From positions 622,001 through 686,000 of the forward strand of contig JAUIES010000002.1 in the NCBI GenBank assembly GCA_030429705.1: a stretch of DNA of 64,000 nucleotides. The letters run 5' to 3'. Every line of letters begins with the position of its first letter. Within the stretch, counting starts at the first letter, position 1. Shown piece by piece: positions 7,290 through 16,419 of this stretch. A program made the position numbers and the translations under genes. Source of the stretch: Phycisphaerae bacterium. GTDB taxonomy: Bacteria > Planctomycetota > Phycisphaerae > Phycisphaerales > UBA1924. Below the pieces are notes generated by a model, which saw nothing but the letters and a program-made list of their open reading frames with translations, was not told where the DNA came from and ran no database searches.

Positions 7290-9996
7290 GTTGACCTTTC
7301 TTTCTGCGTGTTTGCTTTCAATAGCCGCTTGTGCATCATCGATCCCGCCCGGATACGAACAGGGGGCAACCCTACGAGTGTACGAGATCGGGCTCCCACT
7401 GCAAGCGATTCCTGAACTCGTGCCAGACCAGACACCCAATGTGGACTTGTTGGTCGATGCCATCAACTTCCAGAACGCCGCCGACTTTGGCGGACAAGCC
7501 CAACGGTTCTTCGCCGAGGTCATCGGTTCATTCTGGATCGAAACCCCCGGGCAGTACACCTTTGCGCTCACCAGCGACGACGGTTCGCGGCTCACCATTA
7601 ATGGCGAGCAGATCATCGACAACGACGGCGTGCACCCACCGGAACGGGTTGATGGCAAGGTCAACCTCAAAGCGGGCGCCCATCCGTTCAAAATCGAGTT
7701 CTTTGAACACGAGGGTGGAGAGATGCTGCGGCTCGAGTGGCGACCGCCAGGCGCAGACCAATTCTCCATCGTTCCGACGACAGCGCTACTCACCGAAGCG
7801 GGCGTGACACGCGTTGTCGCACCTGGATACAAGCGTATCACTGGCGCAGCGGGCGTGCTGCGACCTGGGTGGGGCATGCCGCTTGACACGGTCCATCCTG
7901 CGTTCGAGGTCACCACGATCCGTCCAGAAGAATTCAAGCCACAAGTCGGAGGCATGACACTGTCACCGGGTGGCACGCTGTATTTCACAACATTCAAGCC
8001 AAACCAGAACGGTTGGCAGGACGGCTTGCGCGAGCTGCCTGATGGCGTCGTGTGGCGCGTCAAAAACCCGAAAGCACCTCGCGATGAGATCGTCATTGAG
8101 CGTGCATCAAGCAGTTCCTATTACGAACCCGCCGGACTGGCATGGATGGATGGAAGCCTGTTCCTCTCGACACGCAACGAGATCACACAGCTGCTTGACT
8201 CCAACAACGATGGCTCGTTCAACACGAGGATTCGCGTCGCCCAGGGTTGGATCTCGGACAACTATCATCATTTCACTTTCGGCCTCACGCCTCGCAACGG
8301 CAAGTTGTACGCTGCACTCTCCACAGCAATCGCACTCGATGGACAAGAACGACAGAAGTACGGCTATGTCGGTCTCAATGGCCCGAATCCTCCCAATCGC
8401 GGCACACTCGTTGAGATTGAACCGAAGACGGGGGCCGTGAACCATTTGGCAGGCGGTTTCCGCACGCCAAATGGCATCGGCATCGGACCGAACGACGAGA
8501 TTCTTGTTTCTGACAATCAGGGTTCCTGGAATCCGTCCAACAGCCTGTACGCTGTCAAACCCGGTCGTTTTTACGGGCACTACAACTCGACCAAGAAGGG
8601 CGTACGGTATCCAGAGGGGGGCAATCCAGGCCCGTTTGAAGATCAGCCGGTGTCGCCTCCTGCAATTATCCTGCCGCAGTCGGAAGTCGCCAACTCACCG
8701 ACCACGCCGGCTGTCATCCCCACCGGTCCGTTCGCGGGTCAGGTCTATCTCGGTGAACTCACCGCCGGCGGTATTCGACGCGTTTTTCTAGAACAGGTCA
8801 ATGGTGAAACCCAGGGCGCGGTGTTCCGTTTCACACAGGGTCTTGAGTGCGGCGTAAACCGACTCGTTGTCGCGCCCGATGGCACGATTTACATCGGTGG
8901 TACAGGAGCCAACGGAAACTGGAACTGGCGCGGCACAACCTACGGGTTGCAACGACTCGACCCCAAGCCTGATGCCGACTGGCCGTTCGAGATGCACCGC
9001 ATCGAAGCCATCCCAGGCGGATTCCGCATCACCATGACCGAACCGGCGAACGCAGACCAACTGAGCGACCCCGAGACCTATCGCGTGCGACAGTGGTACG
9101 AAACCCCGACTGAAGAATATGGCGGGGCCAAACGCGAACTCGAGTCCATCGCCGTCGAGTCGGTGTCAGTCAGTCAAGACGGGCGATCGGTCGAGCTGCT
9201 CATGCCCGACCTCAGGCCCGGCCGCGTGGTCCATATCACGCTCGATCTTGAGTCGGCAACTGGCGATGAACTTTGGTCCAACGAAGCGTGGTACACACTC
9301 AACCAAATGCCGATCGCCGAGAGCCATCCCGATTTCGCCTCGCGTGTACTCGTTTTTTCAAAGACCGCCGGCTTTCGGCACGGCTCGATCGGTGCGGGTG
9401 TGGCTGCTGTGCAATCACTCGGCGACATTCACGAATTCGATGTGCACGCGACCGAGGATGCCTCATATTTTAACGATTCGGTCCTCTCCCGATACGACGC
9501 GGTTGTTTTCCTCAACACCACCGGTGATGTGCTCAATGACGAACAACAAGCGTCTTTCGAACGCTACATTCGCAGCGGCGGCGGATTCGTCGGCATTCAT
9601 TCAGCGACCGACACCGAGTACGACTGGCCTTGGTACGGCCGCCTCGTCGGTGCCTACTTCAAGGGTCACCCCCCCGTTCAGAACGCCACCATTCATGTCA
9701 TCGACTGCGACCATCCGTCAACCGCACATCTCGACGAAACATGGCAGCGACGCGACGAGTGGTACAACTTTCGAGACCAGCCCAAAGGTGTTCGGGTCCT
9801 CGCAGAGTTGGACGGCGACTCCTACAACGGCAACACCATGGACCCACACCCGATCGTGTGGTGCCACGAGTTTGATGGAGGCCGGGCGTTCTACACGGTC
9901 GGCGGCCATACCAGCGAATCGTTCGCCGAACCGGCGTTCCTGCAACATCTGCTTGGAGCGATCAAGTGGGCAATGGGAGGCGATGTTCAGCCTTGA
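7288..9996 (+). CDS. Secreted PA14 / beta-propeller / ThuA-domain protein
   Basis: This 902-residue protein starts at ATG 7288; a TTG two codons earlier is possible. The N-terminus is hydrophobic with an SIAAC lipobox-like site at residue ~15, so it is probably an exported lipoprotein. Domains in order are PA14 (about 60-155, with FALTSDDGSRL and the closing RLEWRPPG), a glucose/sorbosone-dehydrogenase-like beta-propeller (about 165-560, with GGMTLSPGGTLYFTTF, GFRTPNGIGIG and LVVAPDGTIYIGG), an Ig-like linker, and a ThuA-type glutamine-amidotransferase-like domain (about 675-900, with FSKTAGFRHGS, GGGFVGIHSATD and the late HPIVWCHEF). PA14 and ThuA domains are associated with carbohydrate binding or sugar metabolism in planctomycetes; the exact substrate is unknown. 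It converges on the DUF1501 gene with a 17-bp gap. Confidence 0.85.
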   Translation: MLTFLSACLLSIAACASSIPPGYEQGATLRVYEIGLPLQAIPELVPDQTPNVDLLVDAINFQNAADFGGQAQRFFAEVIGSFWIETPGQYTFALTSDDGSRLTINGEQIIDNDGVHPPERVDGKVNLKAGAHPFKIEFFEHEGGEMLRLEWRPPGADQFSIVPTTALLTEAGVTRVVAPGYKRITGAAGVLRPGWGMPLDTVHPAFEVTTIRPEEFKPQVGGMTLSPGGTLYFTTFKPNQNGWQDGLRELPDGVVWRVKNPKAPRDEIVIERASSSSYYEPAGLAWMDGSLFLSTRNEITQLLDSNNDGSFNTRIRVAQGWISDNYHHFTFGLTPRNGKLYAALSTAIALDGQERQKYGYVGLNGPNPPNRGTLVEIEPKTGAVNHLAGGFRTPNGIGIGPNDEILVSDNQGSWNPSNSLYAVKPGRFYGHYNSTKKGVRYPEGGNPGPFEDQPVSPPAIILPQSEVANSPTTPAVIPTGPFAGQVYLGELTAGGIRRVFLEQVNGETQGAVFRFTQGLECGVNRLVVAPDGTIYIGGTGANGNWNWRGTTYGLQRLDPKPDADWPFEMHRIEAIPGGFRITMTEPANADQLSDPETYRVRQWYETPTEEYGGAKRELESIAVESVSVSQDGRSVELLMPDLRPGRVVHITLDLESATGDELWSNEAWYTLNQMPIAESHPDFASRVLVFSKTAGFRHGSIGAGVAAVQSLGDIHEFDVHATEDASYFNDSVLSRYDAVVFLNTTGDVLNDEQQASFERYIRSGGGFVGIHSATDTEYDWPWYGRLVGAYFKGHPPVQNATIHVIDCDHPSTAHLDETWQRRDEWYNFRDQPKGVRVLAELDGDSYNGNTMDPHPIVWCHEFDGGRAFYTVGGHTSESFAEPAFLQHLLGAIKWAMGGDVQP

Positions 9997-10013
9997 GCCA
10001 ATCAATTGGCTTT

Positions 10014-11462
10014 TCAGGCCAGCAACTCGTGGCAAACGCGACCATGAACATCGGTGAGTCTCATGCGACGGCCCTGGTGTTTGACAAAGAGCCGCTCGTG
10101 GTCCATGCCCATGAGATGCAGGATGGTGGCGTTCAAATCGTGCACATGAATCCCGCCATCGACGATGTTGTATCCATATTCGTCCGTCTGACCGTGAACC
10201 AGCCCCTGCTTGACACCGCCGCCTGCCATCCAGACCGTAAAGCACCGCGGATGGTGGTCGCGACCAAATCGGTTCGGCGTCAGAGGACCCTGGCAATAAG
10301 AGGTTCGTCCGAACTCGCCGCCCCATATCACCAGCGTGTCATCGAGTAACCCGCGCTGGCGAAGGTCTTTGACCAACCCTGCCGAAGCCTGGTCTGTCTC
10401 GCCGCACTGTGTTCGAAGCCCGCCGAGAAGCCCGCCGTGCTGGTCCCACCCCTGATGATACAACTGGATGAAACGCACGCCGCGTTCTGCGAGTCGACGA
10501 GCCAACAGGCAGTTGGCAGCAAATGTACCGGGCTTCTTCGCATCTTCGCCATACAGGTCGTATGTTGAAGCAGGCTCATCCGACAGATCGGTCACCTCGG
10601 GGACTGAGGTCTGCATGCGATACGCCATCTCGTACTGCGCGATACGCGATTCGATCTCAGGATCGAGTTCATGCTCGAACTGCGATTGGTTCAGTTCGCG
10701 CATGGTATCAAGCATCGCTCGTCGCCCAGATCGGCAGAGACCATCAGGGTCGCTCAGATACAGGACTGGCTCGGCGCCGGCTCGCAGTTGCACGCCCTGA
10801 TGGCGGGAATCGAGGAATCCCGATCCCCATAATCTCGCATAGAGCGGCTGCCCCCCCTTGTTGGCAGTCACCAAAACGATAAACGCTGGCAAGTTCTGGT
10901 TGCTGCTCCCGAGCCCGTAGTTGATCCAGGCGCCCATCGAGGGCCTGCCCGCGATCTGTGAACCAGTTTGAAAAAAGGTAATCGCTGGATCATGGTTAAT
11001 GGCTTCGGTATAGAGCGAACGAACCACACACAACTCATCCGCAATCTGAGCCGTGTGCGGAAGCAGATCACTAAACCACCCACCACTCTGCCCATGCTGA
11101 GCAAACTTGAACGGCGAGCCCGCGACCGGAATCGACGACTGGTGTGCCGACATGCCGGTCAGCCTCTGCCCCTGGCGAATCGATGCCGGCAGCTGCTCGC
11201 CGTGCTCTGCATTGAGCCTTGGCTTGTGGTCAAACAGGTCCTGCTGCGCCGGGCCGCCGGACTGAAACAGGTAAATGATTCGTTTCGCCCGCGGCTTGAA
11301 GTGCGGCACGCCGAATGAAGCACCTTGAACATCCGCGCCCGCCTTCGCCGTCCCAACGCCCGGCAAGAGTGACGCCAGGGCTACTCCACCAAGCCCGGCT
11401 GCGGACTTCCCGAAGAAATGCCTCCGGGTCATGGCTGCGAGTGTGATCGGATCATTCGACAT
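10014..11462 (-). CDS. DUF1501 family protein (Tat-exported, sulfatase-like fold)
   Basis: This 482-residue protein has an N-terminal Tat-type signal: [13 protein letters not shown] followed by a hydrophobic run and an Ala-rich cleavage region (about residues 12-42). The body matches the planctomycetal DUF1501 family, related to alkaline phosphatase/sulfatase folds. Recognisable motifs are [63 protein letters not shown] and NRFGRDHHP. Start ATG 11462 is chosen because AGGAG lies 5 nt ahead of it, 10 bp after the stop of the DUF1553 gene. DUF1501 and DUF1553 genes are routinely paired in this phylum, but their biochemical role is not established. Confidence 0.92.
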   Translation of the reverse strand: MSNDPITLAAMTRRHFFGKSAAGLGGVALASLLPGVGTAKAGADVQGASFGVPHFKPRAKRIIYLFQSGGPAQQDLFDHKPRLNAEHGEQLPASIRQGQRLTGMSAHQSSIPVAGSPFKFAQHGQSGGWFSDLLPHTAQIADELCVVRSLYTEAINHDPAITFFQTGSQIAGRPSMGAWINYGLGSSNQNLPAFIVLVTANKGGQPLYARLWGSGFLDSRHQGVQLRAGAEPVLYLSDPDGLCRSGRRAMLDTMRELNQSQFEHELDPEIESRIAQYEMAYRMQTSVPEVTDLSDEPASTYDLYGEDAKKPGTFAANCLLARRLAERGVRFIQLYHQGWDQHGGLLGGLRTQCGETDQASAGLVKDLRQRGLLDDTLVIWGGEFGRTSYCQGPLTPNRFGRDHHPRCFTVWMAGGGVKQGLVHGQTDEYGYNIVDGGIHVHDLNATILHLMGMDHERLFVKHQGRRMRLTDVHGRVCHELLA

Positions 11463-11472
11463 CGCAACTCCT

Positions 11473-14400
11473 CTACCGAAGCCAAACCGTCGCGTCAAGA
11501 TTCATGATCGTGTGCATCACAATCGTCATTGCTGCGTGGTCGATCTCATCGAGTTCTTCATCATGGGTCCAAGCTCCTTGACCGAGCAATGCAGACGCAT
11601 CGGCCTCGCCCGAAGCATAGATTGCACGCTGCACCGACCAGAGTTTGACCAGACTGTCCAGATCGGTCGCTGAAGGTTGCTGCCCCGTCAGAAGCCGAAA
11701 CCCGGTTGCAATCTGTTCCACTTCTCCATTCTCGCTGGTCATGACGCGGGCTGCCAGAACCCGGGCCGCCTCGACAAACTGGACATCGTTCAATATCACG
11801 AGTGCTTGCAATGGCGTGTTCGTTTGTGACCGCTGCGGCGTACACGACTCACGGGTGGGGGCATCGAACGCCATCATGTTTGGTGCAGGGACAGACCGCT
11901 TCCACACGGTGTACATCGACCGCCGATACAGGTCTTCACCGGTACCCACCGTATACGCTGCCCCGTTGACCTCTTCCCAGAGCCGCGACGGCTGGTACGG
12001 ATGGACGGACCGACCACCGATCTTCTCCACCATGAGCCCGGACGCAGCCAGAGCGCAATCTCGAATCATCTCGGCATCAAGCCGACGGGATGGACCACGC
12101 GCCAGAAGCGCATTATCTGGGTCGTCCTGCCAGCGTGCTCTGGTCGTTGCAGAATCCTGTCGATAGGTGGCAGAAAGAACAATCCGTCGAACCATGGCTT
12201 TGGTGTCCCACCCGCTTTCGATGAACGAACGCGCCAACGCGTCGAGCAGTTCAGGGTGTGTCGGCCAAGCACCTTGCAAACCAAAGTTGTCAGTCGATGC
12301 AACGAGACCTCGACCAAAACACAAGGCCCAGAGCCGATTGACCGCAACGCGTGCGGTCAAGGGATGGTCGGGTTCCATCAGCCACGCACTCAACCCCAAC
12401 CGATCACGCGGCTGATCTGCCGGCCATCCCAGGATCGAATCCGGCACACGCCGATCGACACGATTGCCATCATGGCGTTCAGCATCGTACAACCCCCGAG
12501 CAAGCACATGAGCCTCTCGCGGCGTGCGCATCTCACGCATCACAGAAATCTCGGCGATGCTTTCTTCATGTTCAATGAGCTCCTTCCGCCTCGCGCTCAG
12601 GTTCTCCATTGCAGCGCGGACGGATTCACTAACCGCAGAAAAATAGTACCGCCGCATGTCTTCAACTGATGCGCTGGTGACCGCCTTTGACTGATCGTCA
12701 TCGCTGAAGAGTTGCAGGGCTTCGAGTGGCGAAACCGCGCGCCGAACCACCGCAACCTCGCTGACAACCCCCCCCGCTAGCCCTCGATCTCGAAACCGCT
12801 GGCCGATGACCAGATCGTGCCCGCCGGGCCCGTACGGGTGCCCGCCTCCGATCTTCTTGACCATCGGACCATCACGCTCTGTCTGCAGTTCGACCTGTTC
12901 GCCGTTCACCCAAAGCGTGAGCCCTGCTGCTGTACTCGAACCGTCGTATCGCCATACCACATGCGCCCATTCCTTCGGCGAAATGACATCGTGTGTTCGT
13001 ACACCAATGCCGTTACCCGGCCAATGCCGATACGCACGGGCAACCAACTGGGAGCCGTCAAGAACAAGATCAAACCCGAACGGCCCGACATCAGTCCCCG
13101 AGGTACGATGCACGATGACGCGCGCTTGCCCATCGTCCACCTCATCAACTTTGAATCTCACCGCAATCGTGAATGGCGTCCATCGGTCAAGGTCCGAAAC
13201 GCCTGGTATATGAATGAGGTTGTCGCCGTCCAGCCGGATTCCGCTTCGGCCTTCAAACGCTTCCACAACCGGCAGCACAGCCGACTCGTGCTGAACAACA
13301 TGCCCGGGCGGCCCACTCTCGACCAGATTGACCAGTATGCCATCTTCACCAATTGCATCCAACTGATAGCGCCCGACTAGGTCGGCAATCGCAACCTGAG
13401 GTGACGACCCAATCCACGCCTTGAACGCGGGTTCTGCTTCGGCCTGCCGCAATGCCAGCGTTTGCACCGCACGCTCAACTTCCTCTTGCAGAGCGTTCAC
13501 TCGATCCGTCTGCGCCGCGTCCGCCAAAAGCAGCGATGGTGGCGGCACGATGTCCGCTCGCTGAAACTCGGTCGTGCCCGATTCATCGATGCTGTTGAAG
13601 AACGCGAACATCTCGTAGTAATTGCGTTGCGTAATTGGATCGTAACGATGGTCGTGACATCGAGCACACTCAAGTGTTAAACCGAGAAACGCGGTCCCAA
13701 AGGTGTGCAGTCGATCGGCCACATATTCATTTCGCCACTCTTCGCGGATCGATCCCCCCTCTGCATTCATGCGATGTAAACGGTTGAAAGTCGTGGCCAG
13801 AATCTGATCGCGTGTTGCGTCTGGCAACAGGTCACCCGCGATCATCTGAGTGACCATCTCGTCGTATGGCATGTTGTCATTCAGTGCCCCGATAAGCCAG
13901 TCACGCCAGGGCCACACCGCTCGCATCCCGTCCACCGAATAGCCGTAGGTGTCTGCATAGCGTGCCAGATCGAGCCATGGCACCGCCATGCGTTCGCCGT
14001 AACGAGGCGATGCCAGCAGACGATCGACCACCCGCTCATGCGCCGTCGTTGACGCATCAGCGACGAACGACTCGATCTCTTCGATCGTTGGTGGCAACCC
14101 GGTCAGATCAAAGGTCACCCGTCGCAGCCATCGTTCGCGCGATGCTTCTCGCGTTGGGTGCAAGTCGCGCGATTCGAGATCGGCAAGCACAAAGTGGTCA
14201 ATCGCATCACGAACCCAACTCAACTGCTCGACTTCCGGCAGGTCAATCGATCTTGGGAGGGGCTCAAAAGACCAGTGCTGTTCGTACACCGCCCCCTCAG
14301 AAATCCACTGCCGCAGGATCGACTTCTCCGCTGCCGTCAGCGCCAACTTCGATTCTGGCGGTGGCATGACATGCCTGGGATTCGTCGACTCAATGCGTGA

Positions 14401-14751
14401 GATCAGTTCACTCGAGTCCGGGCTCCCGGGCACAATGACGGCGTACGCTCCATCAACCGACTCATCCGCCTCAGATCGATCCAGTCTCAAGTCCGCCTCA
14501 CGAGCGGCACCATCAGGGCCATGGCACTGAAAGCAGGCATCAGCAAGAATTGGGCGGACATCGCGGTTGTAACTGATCGACCTGCGGCTGACCTGCGGCG
14601 TGCCTGCGAAATGCGACGCAGGGACAGCCGACGCAACAGAATCGCCATCTTCAAAATCCACGAAGAATGTGAGCGACACGCCAATCGCTGCGATGGTGCC
14701 TACCCAGAGGAACGAACGAACCCCGGCTTCTGGAACGAGACCCTTGTTCAT
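11473..14751 (-). CDS. Planctomycete cytochrome c / DUF1549 / LamG / DUF1553 protein
   Basis: This 1092-residue exported protein has an N-terminal hydrophobic anchor (about residues 12-32). A PSCyt1 heme-binding segment follows, with CFQCH and GPDG, then the PSCyt2/DUF1549 domain with a second CARCH heme motif and [14 protein letters not shown]. Next come a laminin-G-like domain (central, with [12 protein letters not shown] and [16 protein letters not shown]) and the C-terminal DUF1553 domain ([53 protein letters not shown]). The start is ATG 14751; the upstream part of the open frame lacks a signal and overlaps the divergent ogt promoter region. It heads a two-gene operon with DUF1501. It is probably an electron-transfer or oxidation component at the envelope; substrate unknown. 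Confidence 0.92.
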   Translation of the reverse strand: MNKGLVPEAGVRSFLWVGTIAAIGVSLTFFVDFEDGDSVASAVPASHFAGTPQVSRRSISYNRDVRPILADACFQCHGPDGAAREADLRLDRSEADESVDGAYAVIVPGSPDSSELISRIESTNPRHVMPPPESKLALTAAEKSILRQWISEGAVYEQHWSFEPLPRSIDLPEVEQLSWVRDAIDHFVLADLESRDLHPTREASRERWLRRVTFDLTGLPPTIEEIESFVADASTTAHERVVDRLLASPRYGERMAVPWLDLARYADTYGYSVDGMRAVWPWRDWLIGALNDNMPYDEMVTQMIAGDLLPDATRDQILATTFNRLHRMNAEGGSIREEWRNEYVADRLHTFGTAFLGLTLECARCHDHRYDPITQRNYYEMFAFFNSIDESGTTEFQRADIVPPPSLLLADAAQTDRVNALQEEVERAVQTLALRQAEAEPAFKAWIGSSPQVAIADLVGRYQLDAIGEDGILVNLVESGPPGHVVQHESAVLPVVEAFEGRSGIRLDGDNLIHIPGVSDLDRWTPFTIAVRFKVDEVDDGQARVIVHRTSGTDVGPFGFDLVLDGSQLVARAYRHWPGNGIGVRTHDVISPKEWAHVVWRYDGSSTAAGLTLWVNGEQVELQTERDGPMVKKIGGGHPYGPGGHDLVIGQRFRDRGLAGGVVSEVAVVRRAVSPLEALQLFSDDDQSKAVTSASVEDMRRYYFSAVSESVRAAMENLSARRKELIEHEESIAEISVMREMRTPREAHVLARGLYDAERHDGNRVDRRVPDSILGWPADQPRDRLGLSAWLMEPDHPLTARVAVNRLWALCFGRGLVASTDNFGLQGAWPTHPELLDALARSFIESGWDTKAMVRRIVLSATYRQDSATTRARWQDDPDNALLARGPSRRLDAEMIRDCALAASGLMVEKIGGRSVHPYQPSRLWEEVNGAAYTVGTGEDLYRRSMYTVWKRSVPAPNMMAFDAPTRESCTPQRSQTNTPLQALVILNDVQFVEAARVLAARVMTSENGEVEQIATGFRLLTGQQPSATDLDSLVKLWSVQRAIYASGEADASALLGQGAWTHDEELDEIDHAAMTIVMHTIMNLDATVWLR

Positions 14752-14925
14752 ACTTCTGGCATCCTCATCAATCAGCTGCGTGCTGCAACGACGCGTTGCA
14801 CTCCAGCGTATCGAAAAACGCTGCACGATGCCCGGTTTTTTCGATTCGAAGCCAGCATCGCGACCTGTCGCCGTCAATGAAGTTGTGGATGCGCCACAGA
14901 TTGCCATTGCTGGTACACTGAGCCC

Positions 14926-15435
14926 ATGGATACGCATCTGACCCAAAACTTTGGTCCGCCGTTTGGTACATTCACCGTCACCATCTCCGATACGCGTGAC
15001 GGGCCCGCATTATCCAAGCTTGACTTCGGCACCACGCCTCAAGCCCAGGAAGCGACCGGTGGTCCGAGCATTTTCGCGCACCACGAACTCGCTGAACGCG
15101 TGTGGAGTGTTCTTCGCCAGTATTTCGCGGGCGAGGGTCTGGAGACCTTGGGCGTTCCGCTGACTTATTCCGCCCCGCCGTTTACAGCCAAAGTGCTCGA
15201 AGCCATGCGAAAAATTCCTTTTGGACAAACGCGGACCTATGGCGAGATCGCAGCCGATCTGGATAATCCGGGCGGGGCTCGTGCGGTCGGTCAGGCATGC
15301 AACACCAATCCAATACCGATCTTCATCCCATGCCATCGTGTGCTCGATTCTGCTGGCAAACTGCACGGCTACGCAGGTGGACTCGAACTCAAGCGAGCGT
15401 TGCTTGCAGCCGAAAACTGCATGGTCTCGACCTGA
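14926..15435 (+). CDS. ogt: Methylated-DNA--[protein]-cysteine S-methyltransferase
   Basis: This 169-residue suicide methyltransferase removes O6-methyl groups from guanine by transferring them to its own cysteine. The acceptor is C136 in the signature IPCHRVL. The DNA-binding helix and Arg-finger region show as IPFGQTRTYGEIA (97-109) followed by GGARAVGQACNTNPI. The N-terminal half is less conserved, as in Ogt/AdaB proteins generally. It is divergent from the DUF1553 gene with a 174-bp gap, and an unrecognised gene follows 29 bp downstream on the same strand, so the two may be co-transcribed. No Ada-type regulator domain is present. Confidence 0.95.
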   Translation: MDTHLTQNFGPPFGTFTVTISDTRDGPALSKLDFGTTPQAQEATGGPSIFAHHELAERVWSVLRQYFAGEGLETLGVPLTYSAPPFTAKVLEAMRKIPFGQTRTYGEIAADLDNPGGARAVGQACNTNPIPIFIPCHRVLDSAGKLHGYAGGLELKRALLAAENCMVST

Positions 15436-15464
15436 TCGCAGGCACGACCGGAGATCGCACATCC

Positions 15465-16409
15465 ATGAGCTTGGATACTTCGCCGAACAAACCGTCTGAC
15501 CGTTCTCCCGGCCCGCTCGAACAACGATTGCGAGCAGCCTCTGCCGAATCGAGGAAAACCTATCTGACCACAGGTTTTTCTCGTGATGGGTACGCTGAGT
15601 TGCACACCCGAGGCGAGGCTCTAGCCAGTTCACTTTCGAAATTGGGCGTGCACAAAGATGCGCTATGTGTTGTTCGAGACATGACCAACATCCTCAGTGC
15701 GGTCGTTCAGTTGCTCGATAACCCCAAAGCCCAAGTCGTGGCGCCGTCCAACGAAGAGGTGTACCGAGCCGGCCTCCTCATCGCGCGTTTGCGACTCGCA
15801 GTCGAGAATCTCAAGGGTGCCCCCAGAGCATGGGCCGACCAGTTTGACCAACTCCTCACCGAGATTTCGAACGACTCACCCAACGCACCGCGAAGAATGG
15901 CACTTGTCGAATTTGCAGGGACATGTCGATCGAAGAAGATTCCGTGCCGTCCGCATGACAGTTTGATCGCAGCCACCATCGAAGTCGATGAATGGGCCCT
16001 TGCAATCGCACCGGCGTTGGCGGACACACCGTCGTCCTTGATCGCTGCTGCAACGCGTGCTTGTGACACACTTCGACAGATGCGCCGACCAGGTCTCATT
16101 CTGCTCGATGCAGCAGGCGCCATGCCCGATGCCCCGTCTTTACACCGCGTTGGCAATGATGCCACAGCCATGATCGAAATGCGTCGGCATGTCGATCAAT
16201 TTATCGTCGATCACCACGAAGAACTCGTTGATGCAGTCGACATCGACTTTGCGTTCGGTGCCATCATCTCGGCGGTTCTGCACGGCGTGAATGTCAGCTC
16301 CGGACGAATTGCGTTTGCTTCGTGCTCGCGAGCGGTCAACCTGTGCGATACGGATGATCCGCGAACTCCACATCTCGCAGCGTTTATGAACCGATTTGGC
16401 GGCTCATGA
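15465..16409 (+). CDS. Uncharacterised protein downstream of ogt
   Basis: I do not recognise this 314-residue protein. The chosen start ATG 15465 has GGAG 11 nt upstream; the open frame extends into ogt but that part is a shadow. It has no signal peptide or membrane segment. The C-terminal half contains a hydrophobic, nuclease-like or Rossmann-like stretch, RPGLILLDAAGAM, then DATAMIEMRRHVDQFI and a late GRIAFASCSRAVNLCD. The middle has CRSKKIPCRPHDSL. Its position directly after a DNA-repair gene makes a nucleic-acid role possible, but there is no motif evidence for this. Confidence 0.7.
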   Translation: MSLDTSPNKPSDRSPGPLEQRLRAASAESRKTYLTTGFSRDGYAELHTRGEALASSLSKLGVHKDALCVVRDMTNILSAVVQLLDNPKAQVVAPSNEEVYRAGLLIARLRLAVENLKGAPRAWADQFDQLLTEISNDSPNAPRRMALVEFAGTCRSKKIPCRPHDSLIAATIEVDEWALAIAPALADTPSSLIAAATRACDTLRQMRRPGLILLDAAGAMPDAPSLHRVGNDATAMIEMRRHVDQFIVDHHEELVDAVDIDFAFGAIISAVLHGVNVSSGRIAFASCSRAVNLCDTDDPRTPHLAAFMNRFGGS

Positions 16410-16419
16410 ACACACCCGT

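Noticed and set aside
7290-8096. N-terminal extension of the HtrA frame to 8096
   Set aside because: The extra ~270 codons are antisense to the PA14 domain, contain no signal peptide and have no family match. The signal peptide and ribosome site support 7289.
14752-14946. A longer start for the DUF1553 protein at 14946
   Set aside because: It would hide the signal anchor and overlap the ogt start region; ATG 14751 precedes a proper hydrophobic segment.
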